Positions 35,619-44,294 are shown, counted from the stretch's first letter. The stretch: DNA of 64,000 nt from Azonexus sp. (GCA_030696345.1 JAUYSK010000018.1:1-64000), one strand, 5' to 3'. The notes: generated by a model not told the origin, from the letters alone. Program-made: numbers and translations.

Positions 35619-37198
35619 CCGCCAGACTGCCTGTTGAAAGCCCGGCCGAGTGGGTCGGCGATTACCCGCCGGCAACGCTGCCCCAACTGCATCGCCTGAT
35701 CCCCGCTTTCGACCGTTTGCCGCTGGCCGATGCGCTGGCTCGGCAATGTGTGCTTTTTCGCGAGAATGCTACGGTGGACCGCCTTTTTGGGGTGATTTCC
35801 GACCCGCTCGATAGCAACCTGCAGCGCTGGGCCGAAGCCCGCGCCGATGGTCCGGTCATCTGGCACCTAGCCAGCGTCGATGATCTCGCCGCCTGGCTGA
35901 ACAAGCAGGCCGAGGGAACGCGGCTGCTGGCGCCTTCCGATGCGACGGAACACATACAGTCAGGTGACCAACGGGCCGAAAAGACCCTGTCGGTCACCCA
36001 GAGCAGTCAGCAGACCAGCCCGGTCGTTCGCCTGCTCAATGCAACGCTGCACGACGCGCTCCGCCTCGGGGCAAGCGATATTCACCTGGAGTCGAGCGGC
36101 GCCGGGCTGGATATTCGCTACCGCATCGACGGCGTGCTCGAACATATTCGCAGCGTCCGAGGTTCCGACGTTGCGCCGCAGGTTATTTCGCGGCTCAAGG
36201 TGCTGGCCGAACTGGATATTGCCGAAACCCGCATCCCGCAGGATGGCCGGCTGGCGGTGCGGCTCAATGAGGGTGCCCGGCGGATCGACCTGCGTGTTTC
36301 GATCATGCCCAGCATGCACGGCGAAGATGGCGTGCTACGTATCCTCGACAAGAGCCATCTGATGCAGGGCGACCAGGCCCTGACGCTGGAAGGCTTGGGT
36401 TTTGCCGGCAGCGACATACAAAAACTGCGCGATCTCGCGGCTGAGCCCTACGGCATGCTGTTGGCCAGCGGCCCGACCGGTAGTGGCAAGACCACCTCGC
36501 TCTATGCCGTGCTGTCGGAAATCCATGATGGCCGGGAAAAGATCATCACCATCGAAGATCCGGTCGAATACCAGTTGCCCGGCGTGCTGCAGATACCGGT
36601 CAACGAGAAAAAAGGCCTGAATTTCGCCCGTGGCCTGCGCTCCATCCTGCGCCATGACCCGGACACCATCATGGTCGGCGAAATCCGTGACCGCGAAACG
36701 GCCGAAATTGCCATCCAGTCGGCTCTCACCGGCCATCGCGTGCTATCGACGCTGCACGCCAACCACGTCTTCGATGTCTTCGGCCGCTTCAGCCACATGG
36801 GGATCGATTCCTATCTGCTGACTTCGGCGATCAGCGGCGTATTCGCCCAGCGCCTGGTGCGCAAGCTCTGCCCGGTCTGTGCCCGGGCGCATGTGCCGAC
36901 GCCGCAGCAGAAACATGAATTGAAAATTTCCGGCGACAGTTCGACCCACGGTTTCAAGCAGGCCGTCGGTTGCGAATCCTGTCGCGGTACCGGCTATCGG
37001 GGGCGCAGTGCCATTGTCGAGATCCTGGCCCTCGACGACGTGCTGCGTTCCCTGATAGCCCTGCGGGCCCCGATCAACGAAATTCGCACTGCCGCCCGTC
37101 AGCAGGGCGTGCGCAGCCTGCGCGAAGCGGCGCTCGATCTGGCGCAGCAAGGCCTGACCACACTCGACGAGGTGCGCCGTGTCACGGCCCGCCATTAA
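35615..37198 (+). CDS. gspE: Type II secretion ATPase GspE
   Basis: A 527-residue secretion ATPase. Walker A is GPTGSGKTTSLYAVL (about 286-300), Walker B is ILRHDPDTIMVGEIRDRETAEIA, and a zinc tetracysteine module reads LCPVCARAH ... GCESCRGTGYRG near 418-460. This supports the GspE/PilB group. It powers pseudopilin assembly from the cytoplasm. The N-terminal ~130 residues correspond to the GspL-binding region and are variable. It overlaps gspF upstream and the next gene downstream. Confidence 0.94.
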   Translation: MTARLPVESPAEWVGDYPPATLPQLHRLIPAFDRLPLADALARQCVLFRENATVDRLFGVISDPLDSNLQRWAEARADGPVIWHLASVDDLAAWLNKQAEGTRLLAPSDATEHIQSGDQRAEKTLSVTQSSQQTSPVVRLLNATLHDALRLGASDIHLESSGAGLDIRYRIDGVLEHIRSVRGSDVAPQVISRLKVLAELDIAETRIPQDGRLAVRLNEGARRIDLRVSIMPSMHGEDGVLRILDKSHLMQGDQALTLEGLGFAGSDIQKLRDLAAEPYGMLLASGPTGSGKTTSLYAVLSEIHDGREKIITIEDPVEYQLPGVLQIPVNEKKGLNFARGLRSILRHDPDTIMVGEIRDRETAEIAIQSALTGHRVLSTLHANHVFDVFGRFSHMGIDSYLLTSAISGVFAQRLVRKLCPVCARAHVPTPQQKHELKISGDSSTHGFKQAVGCESCRGTGYRGRSAIVEILALDDVLRSLIALRAPINEIRTAARQQGVRSLREAALDLAQQGLTTLDEVRRVTARH

Positions 37199-37940
37199 GG
37201 GCTGGGCCTTGCCCCGGCTGACCAAGATGCGCTGCCATCTTGATCTCGGGCGCGCCGCCCTTTCGCTGCAAATCGCCAGGGCGACCACCCGGCGCGCCCT
37301 GGCGATGCCGCTGAAGCCGTCGATTCCGGATGAGGCCACACTGGCCGCCTTGCTGTCTAACATTCAGTCGCTGTGCGCAGACCTTCCCGCCGGCGTGCAA
37401 CTGGACATCACGCTGAGCGACGCGCTGGCCCGCTGCTGGATCGTCGAACGCCCCGCCGGCCTGGCTTCGCCGGAGGAAATCGACGCCATGGCCTGCGATC
37501 AGATGGGGCAACTCTATGGCGATGCGCCGGCTGCCATCGCGCAATGGGCCATCCGGCTTGATACGGCACCCTTTGCCAGCCACTGGCCGGCCATCGCCTT
37601 GCCCAGAGCCTTGCTCGATTTGCTGACCGGCCTGGCCGGTGAGCGTGACTGGCAGATTGGCCGGGTCGAAACGCGGTTTGTTCGCAGCTTCAATGCTTTG
37701 CGCAGCAACCCGTTCAGCCGCGCGAAGTCAGCGATCTATTGCCTCGATACCGCCGATGGCCTGACCGTCGGCATTCGCCACGCCCAGCAATGGCAGGCGC
37801 TGCGCGCCCATCCGCCGCTGGCCATGATCGGGGCCGAATTGCCAACCTTGTTGCGGCGCGATTGTCGGGCCACCGGCTTGAAGCTTGAGGATTGCCAGGT
37901 GCATACCTTGCGCTGGCAGGATCGCGGGGCGTTGCAATGA
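37179..37940 (+). CDS. PilM/GspL-like protein of the secretion cluster
   Basis: A 253-residue protein from GTG at 37179, overlapping the end of gspE; ATG 37227 is a shorter option. It has no membrane helix. The pattern of short beta-alpha segments (DLGRAALSLQIA, IYCLDTADGLTVGIRH) loosely resembles the actin-like fold of PilM or the cytoplasmic part of GspL. Position between the ATPase and a single-pass PilN-like protein supports that role. Family assignment is inferred mainly from context. Confidence 0.5.
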   Translation: MSRPAIKGWALPRLTKMRCHLDLGRAALSLQIARATTRRALAMPLKPSIPDEATLAALLSNIQSLCADLPAGVQLDITLSDALARCWIVERPAGLASPEEIDAMACDQMGQLYGDAPAAIAQWAIRLDTAPFASHWPAIALPRALLDLLTGLAGERDWQIGRVETRFVRSFNALRSNPFSRAKSAIYCLDTADGLTVGIRHAQQWQALRAHPPLAMIGAELPTLLRRDCRATGLKLEDCQVHTLRWQDRGALQ

Positions 37941-38422
37941 CCCTGCGCATCGACTTCGCCCCACCCGCGCCGCGTCAGGCATCGCTTCGCCTTGGTGTCT
38001 GGAGCGTCATGCTGGCAGTCGTGCTTGGCACGGCGTGGATGATGAGCAGTGAAACTGAAGCTCGCTTGCCGAACAACCTGGCCGCGATGCCGGCCGAGGA
38101 AGAAATCCGGGCGATCAATCAGGCGATTGATGATCTGAACTTCCCGTGGCTGTCGGTCCTGACGCTGCTCGAAAGCAGTGTTGATGACAGCCTGCGTATC
38201 ACCCAGGTCGATGCCGAAGCGCGTGATGCGCGCCTGACGCTGCAGGGTGAGGCGCGCGACAGCCGGGCTGTGCTTGACCTGCCCGGGCGGCTGCGCAGTA
38301 ATCCGCTGGTGGCCGATGTCCGAGTGGTCAGCCAAAGCCCGGTAGCGGGTGAGGCAGGCGCTTTCCCGATTCGCTTTGCGCTCGAAGTGAGCCTGTCGCC
38401 GACCGAAGGTGGCCGCCCATGA
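37937..38422 (+). CDS. PilN/GspL-C-like single-pass protein
   Basis: 161 residues from ATG 37937, overlapping the previous stop (ATGA). A short cytoplasmic start (MTLRIDFAPPAP) precedes one helix (LGVWSVMLAVVLGTAWMM). A periplasmic ferredoxin-like region follows (LESSVDDSLRITQVDAEARDARLTLQGEARD...LRSNPLVADVRVVSQ), the arrangement of PilN and the C-terminal part of GspL. It would join the PilM-like protein to the periplasmic assembly. Confidence 0.6.
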   Translation: MTLRIDFAPPAPRQASLRLGVWSVMLAVVLGTAWMMSSETEARLPNNLAAMPAEEEIRAINQAIDDLNFPWLSVLTLLESSVDDSLRITQVDAEARDARLTLQGEARDSRAVLDLPGRLRSNPLVADVRVVSQSPVAGEAGAFPIRFALEVSLSPTEGGRP

Positions 38423-38934
38423 AACCTTCAGTCAGTTACGGTCTGCTTGATCTCCGCCTGATATTTGCCCGTCAGCCGGTCCTCGCCATGCTGCTCGGCG
38501 CACTGGTCTTTCTCACTCTCTGGCAAGTGTTGTCGGCAGCCCCGGCAACGCCTCGCGCCATCGATCCGAACATGGACCCGGCGCGCATTCTGGCGGCACA
38601 GCGCAGCTTCCAGAGTGTGCTGATTCCGCCGGCCAGCCTGCCGGCAGCGCAGCAGGTCGTACTTGATGCGGCGGCCGCTCGCCAACTGGTCGTTGGCAGG
38701 GTGGACTACGCGCAGGAGGCAGATTCCGTCAGCGGTTTGACGCTGGCTACCATGCGCCTGCCGGTCAGCGGTCGCTATGCAGATATCCGGGCCTTTATCG
38801 ACAACGCCCTGGCGGCCCAGCCGGCGATGTCGATTCGCCACCTGAGCCTGCAGCGTGAAACTTCAGCCGAGACGGAATTTGTCGTCACGGCAACGCTGAC
38901 TGCCCAATTCCTTGTTGGAGGAGCCTTGCGATGA
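38419..38934 (+). CDS. PilO/GspM-like single-pass protein
   Basis: 171 residues with one N-terminal helix (PVLAMLLGALVFLTLWQVL, about 20-38). The periplasmic part has a GspM/PilO-like ferredoxin pattern: LTLATMRLPVSGRYADIRAFIDNALAAQPAMSIRHLSLQRE. It overlaps both neighbours by 4 bp. The assignment rests on topology, the typical G-Y-xx-I/L-xx-F motif and order in the cluster. Confidence 0.6.
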   Translation: MKPSVSYGLLDLRLIFARQPVLAMLLGALVFLTLWQVLSAAPATPRAIDPNMDPARILAAQRSFQSVLIPPASLPAAQQVVLDAAAARQLVVGRVDYAQEADSVSGLTLATMRLPVSGRYADIRAFIDNALAAQPAMSIRHLSLQRETSAETEFVVTATLTAQFLVGGALR

Positions 38935-39422
38935 AAACACCCCTGATGTTCCTGCTGGGTGCGGTAATGGCCATGAGCATGGTGCTGGTCAGTGGCCGTT
39001 CGGTCGTGGCCAGTCCCGGCTTGCCGATGCTGACCGAGGCGAGCGGGCAGGTGCCGATCCGCGCCTTGCGGCGCCTGGGCAAGGACGCCGAGGCGAGCAG
39101 TGCCGCCGTCCGCGATCCATTCGTTTCCCGTCCGCCGCCCGCCGTACTCAACGAGACGCCGGCCGTCGCCGCCCTGCCGGCAGCCGCTCCCGCCCGCCCG
39201 GCGTTTCCGGCCTTCCGGATTCTCGGCAAACAGGAGGATGACGAAGGCTGGGCGGTATTTGTCAGCTCGCAGGAAAAGCCCGACCTGGTCTGGGTCGTGC
39301 GCGAAGGCGAAGCGCTCGGCGAAAGTTTTCGCATCAGCAAACTGGCACCGCCGCTGCTCATCATCAAGAGCACTCGGAATGGCCAGAGCCGGACCTTCAA
39401 TATTGGAAAAGACGAAGAATGA
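38931..39422 (+). CDS. PilP/GspC-like periplasmic protein of the secretion cluster
   Basis: 163 residues with an N-terminal helix or signal (MFLLGAVMAMSMVLVSG). A Pro/Ala-rich linker (about 65-90) leads to a small beta domain: FRILGKQEDDEGWAVFVSSQEKPDLVWVVREGEALGESFRISKLAPPLLIIK. That resembles the HR domain of GspC or PilP, which contacts the secretin's N0 domain. The next gene is the secretin, overlapping by 4 bp. Confidence 0.55.
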   Translation: MKTPLMFLLGAVMAMSMVLVSGRSVVASPGLPMLTEASGQVPIRALRRLGKDAEASSAAVRDPFVSRPPPAVLNETPAVAALPAAAPARPAFPAFRILGKQEDDEGWAVFVSSQEKPDLVWVVREGEALGESFRISKLAPPLLIIKSTRNGQSRTFNIGKDEE

Positions 39423-41029
39423 ACAACAATTCCGCAATGCACAGGATAGTACGAGGGACCAGCGCGCTATGCCTGATTGCCTTGCTGGCGGCTTGCGCCA
39501 CAACTTCACCGGCCTTGCGCGAAAGTCAGGATCTGTCGGCACAGGGCCGTCTGGACGAGGCACTGGTGCGCTTGGAGGGCGCGCTGCGGGAGAGTCCGAC
39601 CAACCCCGAGCTGCGACTGGCTGTGGCCCAGACGCGCGAAAAGCTGATGGCCCGTCAAGTCAGGCAGTTGCAGGAACAGGCGGCGCAGGACAGCAAGCGC
39701 GCGGTTGAGGAGGCGCCACGCCCGGTCGTCGCCGAAAAGCCCGCAGCGGTCGGGCTCGACAAGGTTATCAATGTTGATTTCAAGGGCGCGACGCTGAATC
39801 AGGTCTGCCAGGTGCTGTACCGCACGGCCGGCCTCAATTTCGTTTTCGACAAGGAGGTGACGACCGATCAGCCGATCAGCATCACTCTGCGCCGGACATC
39901 GGTGCGCGACGTGCTGGCGCTGATCCTGATGTCGCAGCAGCTTGAACAGCGCAACATCAATCCCGATACGGTAATGATTTACCCGAATACCCCGAACAAG
40001 GCCCGCGAATATCAATCGCTGTCGGTCCGCAGTTTCTATCTGACCAACATCGATGCCAAGACTGCTGCCGCCACGCTGCGCACCATCCTCAAGGCGCGCG
40101 ATCTGGTCAGCGATGAAAAGCAGAACGTCGTGGTCATGCGCGATACGCCCGAAGCCATCCGCATGGCCGAGAAGCTGCTGGCAGTGCACGACATGCCGGA
40201 GCCGGAAGTCATGCTCGAGGTTGAAGTGTTGGAGGTCAAACGCAGCCGCTTGCAGGAGCTTGGCCTGCTCTGGCCGAGTTCCCTGATGCTGACGCCATTG
40301 GCCTCGACGACAGGTGGTACGGTGACTTTGAAGGATTTGATCAACACGACTTCGGCCAGCCTGGCGGCGGCAGTGCCCACCTTCGGGATCAATGCCATGG
40401 CACAGTCCGGTGATACCAACCTGCTCGCCAATCCGCGTATCCGGACGCGCAACCGGGAAGTCGCCAAGATCATGATCGGCGAGCGGGTGCCCAATATCAC
40501 GACGACTTCGACGGCGACCGGCTTCGTTGCCGAATCGGTGCAGTACATCGATATTGGCCTGAAGCTCGATGTCCAGCCGACCATTTATCTCGACAACGAA
40601 GTCGCCATCCGGATTTCGCTGGAAGTCAGCAATATTGTCAGTCTGGTGCAAACCAAGTCGGGCACGCAGGCTTACCAGATAGGCACGCGAAATGCCTCGA
40701 CCGTGCTCCGCCTGAAGGATGGCGAGAATCAGGTGCTGGCTGGCCTGATCAGCGATGAAGAGCGTTCCAGCGGCAACAAGGTGCCTGGTCTGGGCGATTT
40801 GCCGGTCATTGGCCGCCTGTTCGGCACAAAACGGGACGAGGGCCAGAAGACTGAACTGGTGCTGTCGATCACGCCACGCCTGATTCGCAACAACAAGCGT
40901 CCGACTATTGATCAGACCGAATTCAGCATCGGACCGGAAACCGCGTTGCGGCCGACATCGCCCGACATGTCCTACTTCACGGAGGTGGTGCCGGCACCGA
41001 CGGCGCCGCCCGCTACTGTCCGCCAGTGA
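39419..41029 (+). CDS. gspD: Secretin GspD/PilQ-family outer-membrane channel
   Basis: A 536-residue secretin. A lipoprotein signal ends ALLAACATTSP (lipobox Cys near 26). A TPR-like stretch follows (LDEALVRLEGALRESPTNPELRLAVAQ), then an STN/N0 domain (VINVDFKGATLNQVCQVLYRTAGLNFVFDKEV), an N1-like domain and the secretin core. The core shows LLANPRIRTRNREVAKIMIGERVPNITT and the signature VPGLGDLPVIGRLFGTKRDEGQKTELVLSITPRLI. Being a lipoprotein, it may reach the outer membrane without a pilotin. The short N-domain set resembles MshL-type secretins. Confidence 0.92.
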   Translation: MNNNSAMHRIVRGTSALCLIALLAACATTSPALRESQDLSAQGRLDEALVRLEGALRESPTNPELRLAVAQTREKLMARQVRQLQEQAAQDSKRAVEEAPRPVVAEKPAAVGLDKVINVDFKGATLNQVCQVLYRTAGLNFVFDKEVTTDQPISITLRRTSVRDVLALILMSQQLEQRNINPDTVMIYPNTPNKAREYQSLSVRSFYLTNIDAKTAAATLRTILKARDLVSDEKQNVVVMRDTPEAIRMAEKLLAVHDMPEPEVMLEVEVLEVKRSRLQELGLLWPSSLMLTPLASTTGGTVTLKDLINTTSASLAAAVPTFGINAMAQSGDTNLLANPRIRTRNREVAKIMIGERVPNITTTSTATGFVAESVQYIDIGLKLDVQPTIYLDNEVAIRISLEVSNIVSLVQTKSGTQAYQIGTRNASTVLRLKDGENQVLAGLISDEERSSGNKVPGLGDLPVIGRLFGTKRDEGQKTELVLSITPRLIRNNKRPTIDQTEFSIGPETALRPTSPDMSYFTEVVPAPTAPPATVRQ

Positions 41030-41499
41030 AACGTCGGGGCGGCTTCACGCTGATTGAGATGATGGTGACGCTGGCCATCATCGCGGTGCTGGCGACACTG
41101 GTGGTGCCGGTGGCGCAAATCGCCGTGCAGCGCAGCCGGGAGCAGGATTTGCGGCTTGCCCTGCGGGAAATTCGCAATGCCATCGACGCCTACAAGCGGG
41201 CCAGTGACGAAGGCCGGCTGCCGCGTGACAGCAATTCGAACGGCTACCCGGCGTCCTTGCAGGTACTGGTCGATGGTGTCGGTGACGACAAGCATCCCAA
41301 GCGTCAGAAAATCCGCTTTTTAAGGCGTCTACCGCGGGATCCGATGTTTCCTGATACGGCGGTCGATGCTGCGCAGACTTGGGGGCTGCGCAGCTACGCC
41401 AGCGAGGCCGGCGAGCCTCGCGAGGGCACCGATGTTTATGACGTCTATTCCCGCTCACTTCAGCTGGGCCTGAACAGCGTGCCCTACAAATCATGGTGA
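41026..41499 (+). CDS. Type II secretion pseudopilin (second GspG-like)
   Basis: 157 residues from GTG 41026, overlapping the secretin stop. It starts with the prepilin motif RRGGFTLIEMMVTLAIIAVLATLVVPVAQ, with Glu at +5. The body, ALREIRNAIDAYKRASDEGRLPRDSNSNGYPASLQVLVDG, resembles GspG-type pseudopilins. It is probably a minor or alternative pseudopilin. The next pseudopilin gene overlaps it by 7 bp. Confidence 0.85.
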   Translation: MKRRGGFTLIEMMVTLAIIAVLATLVVPVAQIAVQRSREQDLRLALREIRNAIDAYKRASDEGRLPRDSNSNGYPASLQVLVDGVGDDKHPKRQKIRFLRRLPRDPMFPDTAVDAAQTWGLRSYASEAGEPREGTDVYDVYSRSLQLGLNSVPYKSW

Positions 41500-41867
41500 T
41501 GGCGCGCGGTTTTACGCTGATCGAATTGCTGGTCGTGCTGGCCATCGTCGCCTTGCTCGCGACGCTGGCCATGCCGCGCTACAGCCAGTATGTCGAACGC
41601 AATCGCGAGGCCGTGCTGGCAGAAAACCTGCGCCTGACCCGCGATGCGCTGGAGCAGTTTCAGGCCGACCGGGGGCGTTATCCGGAGTCGCTCGATGAAC
41701 TGGTTTCCCGGCGTTACCTGAAAAGTCTCCCCTTCGATCCCATCATCGAAAGCAATCGGCATTGGCAGGTCAGCGAGCCGCTGCCACCCGCCACGGGAAA
41801 GGTCGCCGACATCCACAGCGCAGCGCCCGGGCTGGCCCGCGACGGCCGGCGCTACGGCGCCTGGTAA
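41493..41867 (+). CDS. Type II secretion pseudopilin (GspG/H-like, minor)
   Basis: 124 residues. The prepilin motif is MARGFTLIELLVVLAIVALLATLAMPRYSQYVERNREAVLAENLRLTRDALEQFQADRGRYPESLDELV, followed by a short globular end (GKVADIHSAAPGLARDGRRYGAW) that lacks the calcium loop of the major pseudopilin. It is the third pseudopilin of the cluster and overlaps the previous gene. Confidence 0.85.
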   Translation: MVMARGFTLIELLVVLAIVALLATLAMPRYSQYVERNREAVLAENLRLTRDALEQFQADRGRYPESLDELVSRRYLKSLPFDPIIESNRHWQVSEPLPPATGKVADIHSAAPGLARDGRRYGAW

Positions 41868-41870
41868 GCT

Positions 41871-42356
41871 ATGCGGCGAGAAGTCTCTCAACAACAGGGA
41901 ATGATTTATCTCGCCCTGCTGCTCTCCATCGCCCTGATCGGCGGGCTGTCGGCGGTTGGGCTGAAAGTGGCGCAAACGGTCCAGCTACGCAACGCTGAGG
42001 CGGATTTGCTGGGGATCGGCGTTGAGTTTCGCAACGCCTTGCAGTCCTATGCCGAGGTAACCCCAAACGGTCTGCCGCCGACGCCGGATTCGCTCAACGA
42101 ACTGCTCCGCGACCCGCGTTTTCCCGGCATGCGACGCCACCTTCGCCGCATCTATCATGATCCGCTCACCGGGAAAGCCGAGTGGGGCATCATTCGCGGG
42201 CCGGATCGCCGTATCGTCGGCATCCATAGCCTGAGTAGCGGTGCCTGCTTCAAGCTCGAGAATTTTCCGGCAGGTCTGGAATCCTTGAGTGGCACCACCC
42301 GGCACAGCGATTGGGTCTTTTCGCTGGCGAGCATTCCCGTGCCGGTCGCACGCTAA
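41871..42356 (+). CDS. Divergent minor pseudopilin-like protein without GFTLIE
   Basis: 161 residues starting 3 bp after the previous pseudopilin. A hydrophobic helix (GMIYLALLLSIALIGGLSAVGLKVAQTV, about 11-38) occupies the pilin position, but the residue pattern after the Gly is MIYLA, so the canonical FTLIE with Glu at +5 is missing. The rest (RNALQSYAEVTPNGLPPTPDSLNELLRDPRFPGMRRHLRRIYHDPLTGKAEW) is like other minor type II secretion proteins. It may be a tip subunit or remain uncleaved in the membrane. Confidence 0.65.
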   Translation: MRREVSQQQGMIYLALLLSIALIGGLSAVGLKVAQTVQLRNAEADLLGIGVEFRNALQSYAEVTPNGLPPTPDSLNELLRDPRFPGMRRHLRRIYHDPLTGKAEWGIIRGPDRRIVGIHSLSSGACFKLENFPAGLESLSGTTRHSDWVFSLASIPVPVAR

Positions 42357-42430
42357 TCGCCGAGTGCCGGCAATGGCTGCCGGACGCGCCGGGGCGGTAT
42401 ACTCGGGCTTCCTCAAGTTGAAAGCATTTC

Positions 42431-43639
42431 ATGGCCGCTAACGCCGACAACGCCAGCATGGCGCTATTTTGTGATTTCGAGAACGTCGCCCTCGGCGTCC
42501 GCGATGCCCAGTACGAGAAGTTCGACATCAAGCCCGTGCTGGAGCGCCTGCTCGCCAAGGGCAGCATCGTCGTCAAGAAGGCTTATTGCGACTGGGATCG
42601 CTACAAGGCTTTCAAATCGGGCATGCACGAGGCCAATTTCGAACTGATCGAAATCCCGCACGTCCGCCAGTCCGGCAAGAATTCAGCGGACATCCGCCTC
42701 GTCGTCGATGCGCTTGACCTCTGCTACACCAAGTCGCATGTCGATACCTTCGTCATCATCAGCGGCGACTCCGATTTCTCGCCGCTGGTTTCCAAGCTGC
42801 GCGAGAACGCCAAACGGGTGATTGGGGTTGGCGTCAAGCAATCCTGCTCCGACCTGCTGATCGCCAATTGCGACGAATTCATCTATTACGACGACTTGGT
42901 GCGCGACCGCGAAGGCCAGCGTGGCGGCGCCCGTCGCGAGAACCGCGAGAACATTCGCCGGACGCCGGAAGAAGAGAGCAGCCGGCGGGTCAAGATGGAA
43001 GAGCGCAAGGCCAAGGCCATCGAACTGGCCGTGGCGACCTTCGCCGACCTGAGCGCCGACCGGGGCGATACCGAACGGATCTGGGCATCGGTGCTGAAGG
43101 AAGTCATCAAACGCCGCAATCCGGGCTTCAACGAAAGCTATTTCGGCTTCCGCAGCTTCGGCAACCTGCTCGAAGAAGCGGCCAATCGCGGCCTGATCGG
43201 CTTCGGCCGGGACGACAAGTCCGGCGCCTACGTAACACGGGTTCAGGCGCGTGCAGCTCAGTCAGAAGAGGTTGCGGTCGATACTGCTGCGGTCGACGCC
43301 GTCAGCGAGGCAAAACCAGAAGTACCGGTCGAGTCGCCGGCTCCGCTGGCCCAAAACCCGCGGCGCCGCGGCGGGCGGCGTTCGCGCAAGGATGTTGGCG
43401 AAAGGGTCGTCGAGGTGGTAGCGCCTGATTTGCCGCCGGCCGAGCCAGTCGCCAGCCCGTTGCCGGAAGTTTCAAACGAAGAGGCAGTCCCGGCCAAAAC
43501 CCCACGTCGTCGCGGCGGTCGCCAGCCCCGCAAGGAGCAGGCTGCTGCGCCGATCGCCGAAGTTGTTGTCCAGCCATCGGTGGTCGAGCCAAAACCGCGT
43601 AAGCCGCGCAGTCGCAAACCCAAGGTGGCTGCTGAATAA
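42431..43639 (+). CDS. NYN (PIN-like) domain and OST-HTH/LOTUS domain protein
   Basis: 402 residues. The N-terminal NYN/LabA-like nuclease fold shows the acidic residues ALFCDFENVALG, NSADIRLVVDALDLCY and IISGDSDFSPLVSKLRE (residues 10-130). A charged linker is followed by an OST-HTH RNA-binding domain (IWASVLKEVIKRRNPGFNESYFGFRSFGNLLEEAANRGLIGF, about 215-255). The C-terminal 130 residues are disordered with Arg/Gly/Lys repeats (NPRRRGGRRSRKD, TPRRRGGRQPRKEQ, KPRKPRSRKPK). The layout suggests an RNA-processing nuclease; target RNA unknown. Confidence 0.88.
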   Translation: MAANADNASMALFCDFENVALGVRDAQYEKFDIKPVLERLLAKGSIVVKKAYCDWDRYKAFKSGMHEANFELIEIPHVRQSGKNSADIRLVVDALDLCYTKSHVDTFVIISGDSDFSPLVSKLRENAKRVIGVGVKQSCSDLLIANCDEFIYYDDLVRDREGQRGGARRENRENIRRTPEEESSRRVKMEERKAKAIELAVATFADLSADRGDTERIWASVLKEVIKRRNPGFNESYFGFRSFGNLLEEAANRGLIGFGRDDKSGAYVTRVQARAAQSEEVAVDTAAVDAVSEAKPEVPVESPAPLAQNPRRRGGRRSRKDVGERVVEVVAPDLPPAEPVASPLPEVSNEEAVPAKTPRRRGGRQPRKEQAAAPIAEVVVQPSVVEPKPRKPRSRKPKVAAE

Positions 43640-43645
43640 GCAGGC

Positions 43646-43672
43646 TTGAGGGCGAATCGATTTCGCCCTCAA
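43646..43672. terminator. Inverted repeat, probable terminator between convergent genes
   Basis: TTGAGGGCGAA - TCGAT - TTCGCCCTCAA is a perfect 11-bp stem between the NYN gene and the convergent 169-residue gene. There is no long T-run, so termination efficiency is uncertain. Confidence 0.55.
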
Positions 43673-43688
43673 ATGCGCCGGGTGTGGC

Positions 43689-44198
43689 CTAGATAACCGC
43701 CAGCAGCTTGGTGCGCAGCGACTCGGCTTCGCGCTTGCCTTCGCGCGACATCACGATGGCGTGATACCACTCATCGTAATACTGGCGCAACGTGGCGTGG
43801 CTGTCGGCATTCTCGATCTTGCTGAGTAGCGCACTGGTGCCGAGCGCGCCGACGAAGGCATTCAGTGTGTTGGTCATGAAATTGCGGGCTTGCTGCAAAT
43901 GTATCGCATCGGGCGTTTCCGGCAGTTCCCTGAAGGCAGTGATTGAGGCTAGCGGCGCTTGTGGCGTGGTGGACTTGCCGTTGGCGTCCTGGACACGAAC
44001 GACATCGATAAAAGCGTCTTCTTCCAGCATGCCCAGCGTGTGCTGCAGGTCATCGGCTTGCAGCATGCTGCGCAATTCATCGACCGTGCGCTTGCCGTCG
44101 ATCATGATCAATACCCGCCGCTGACGTGGCGTCAGGCCGCCCGCTTTGGTGGTGATTTCATCCTGCCCCTTCGGGGTCTTGGCGAATATAACGCCCAT
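43689..44198 (-). CDS. Conserved hypothetical protein, winged-helix-like N-terminus
   Basis: 169 residues with no signal or membrane segment. The first 65 residues (GLTPRQRRVLIMIDGKRTVDELRSMLQADDLQHTLGMLEEDAFIDVVRV) look like a winged-helix or PatA-like fold. The C-terminal part (LQQARNFMTNTLNAFVGALGTSALLSKIENADSHATLRQYYDEWYHAIVMSREGKREAESLRTKLLAVI) is all-helical. This resembles betaproteobacterial proteins of unknown function. It lies alone between terminators. Confidence 0.8.
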   Translation of the reverse strand: MGVIFAKTPKGQDEITTKAGGLTPRQRRVLIMIDGKRTVDELRSMLQADDLQHTLGMLEEDAFIDVVRVQDANGKSTTPQAPLASITAFRELPETPDAIHLQQARNFMTNTLNAFVGALGTSALLSKIENADSHATLRQYYDEWYHAIVMSREGKREAESLRTKLLAVI

Positions 44199-44249
44199 GG
44201 CTTGTCTCCATTGGTTGTGCGTTTTTGTCAGGTATTGTACAGAAAAAAG

Positions 44250-44271
44250 AAAACCCGCCGGAGCGGGTTTT
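44250..44271 (-). terminator. Rho-independent terminator after panD
   Basis: AAAACCCGC - CGGA - GCGGGTTTT is a 9-bp stem with T-rich sequence after it on the minus strand (TTTTCTTTTTT), 24 bp beyond the panD stop. Confidence 0.88.
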
Positions 44272-44294
44272 TGATATTTGGCTTGCCGAGAGAA

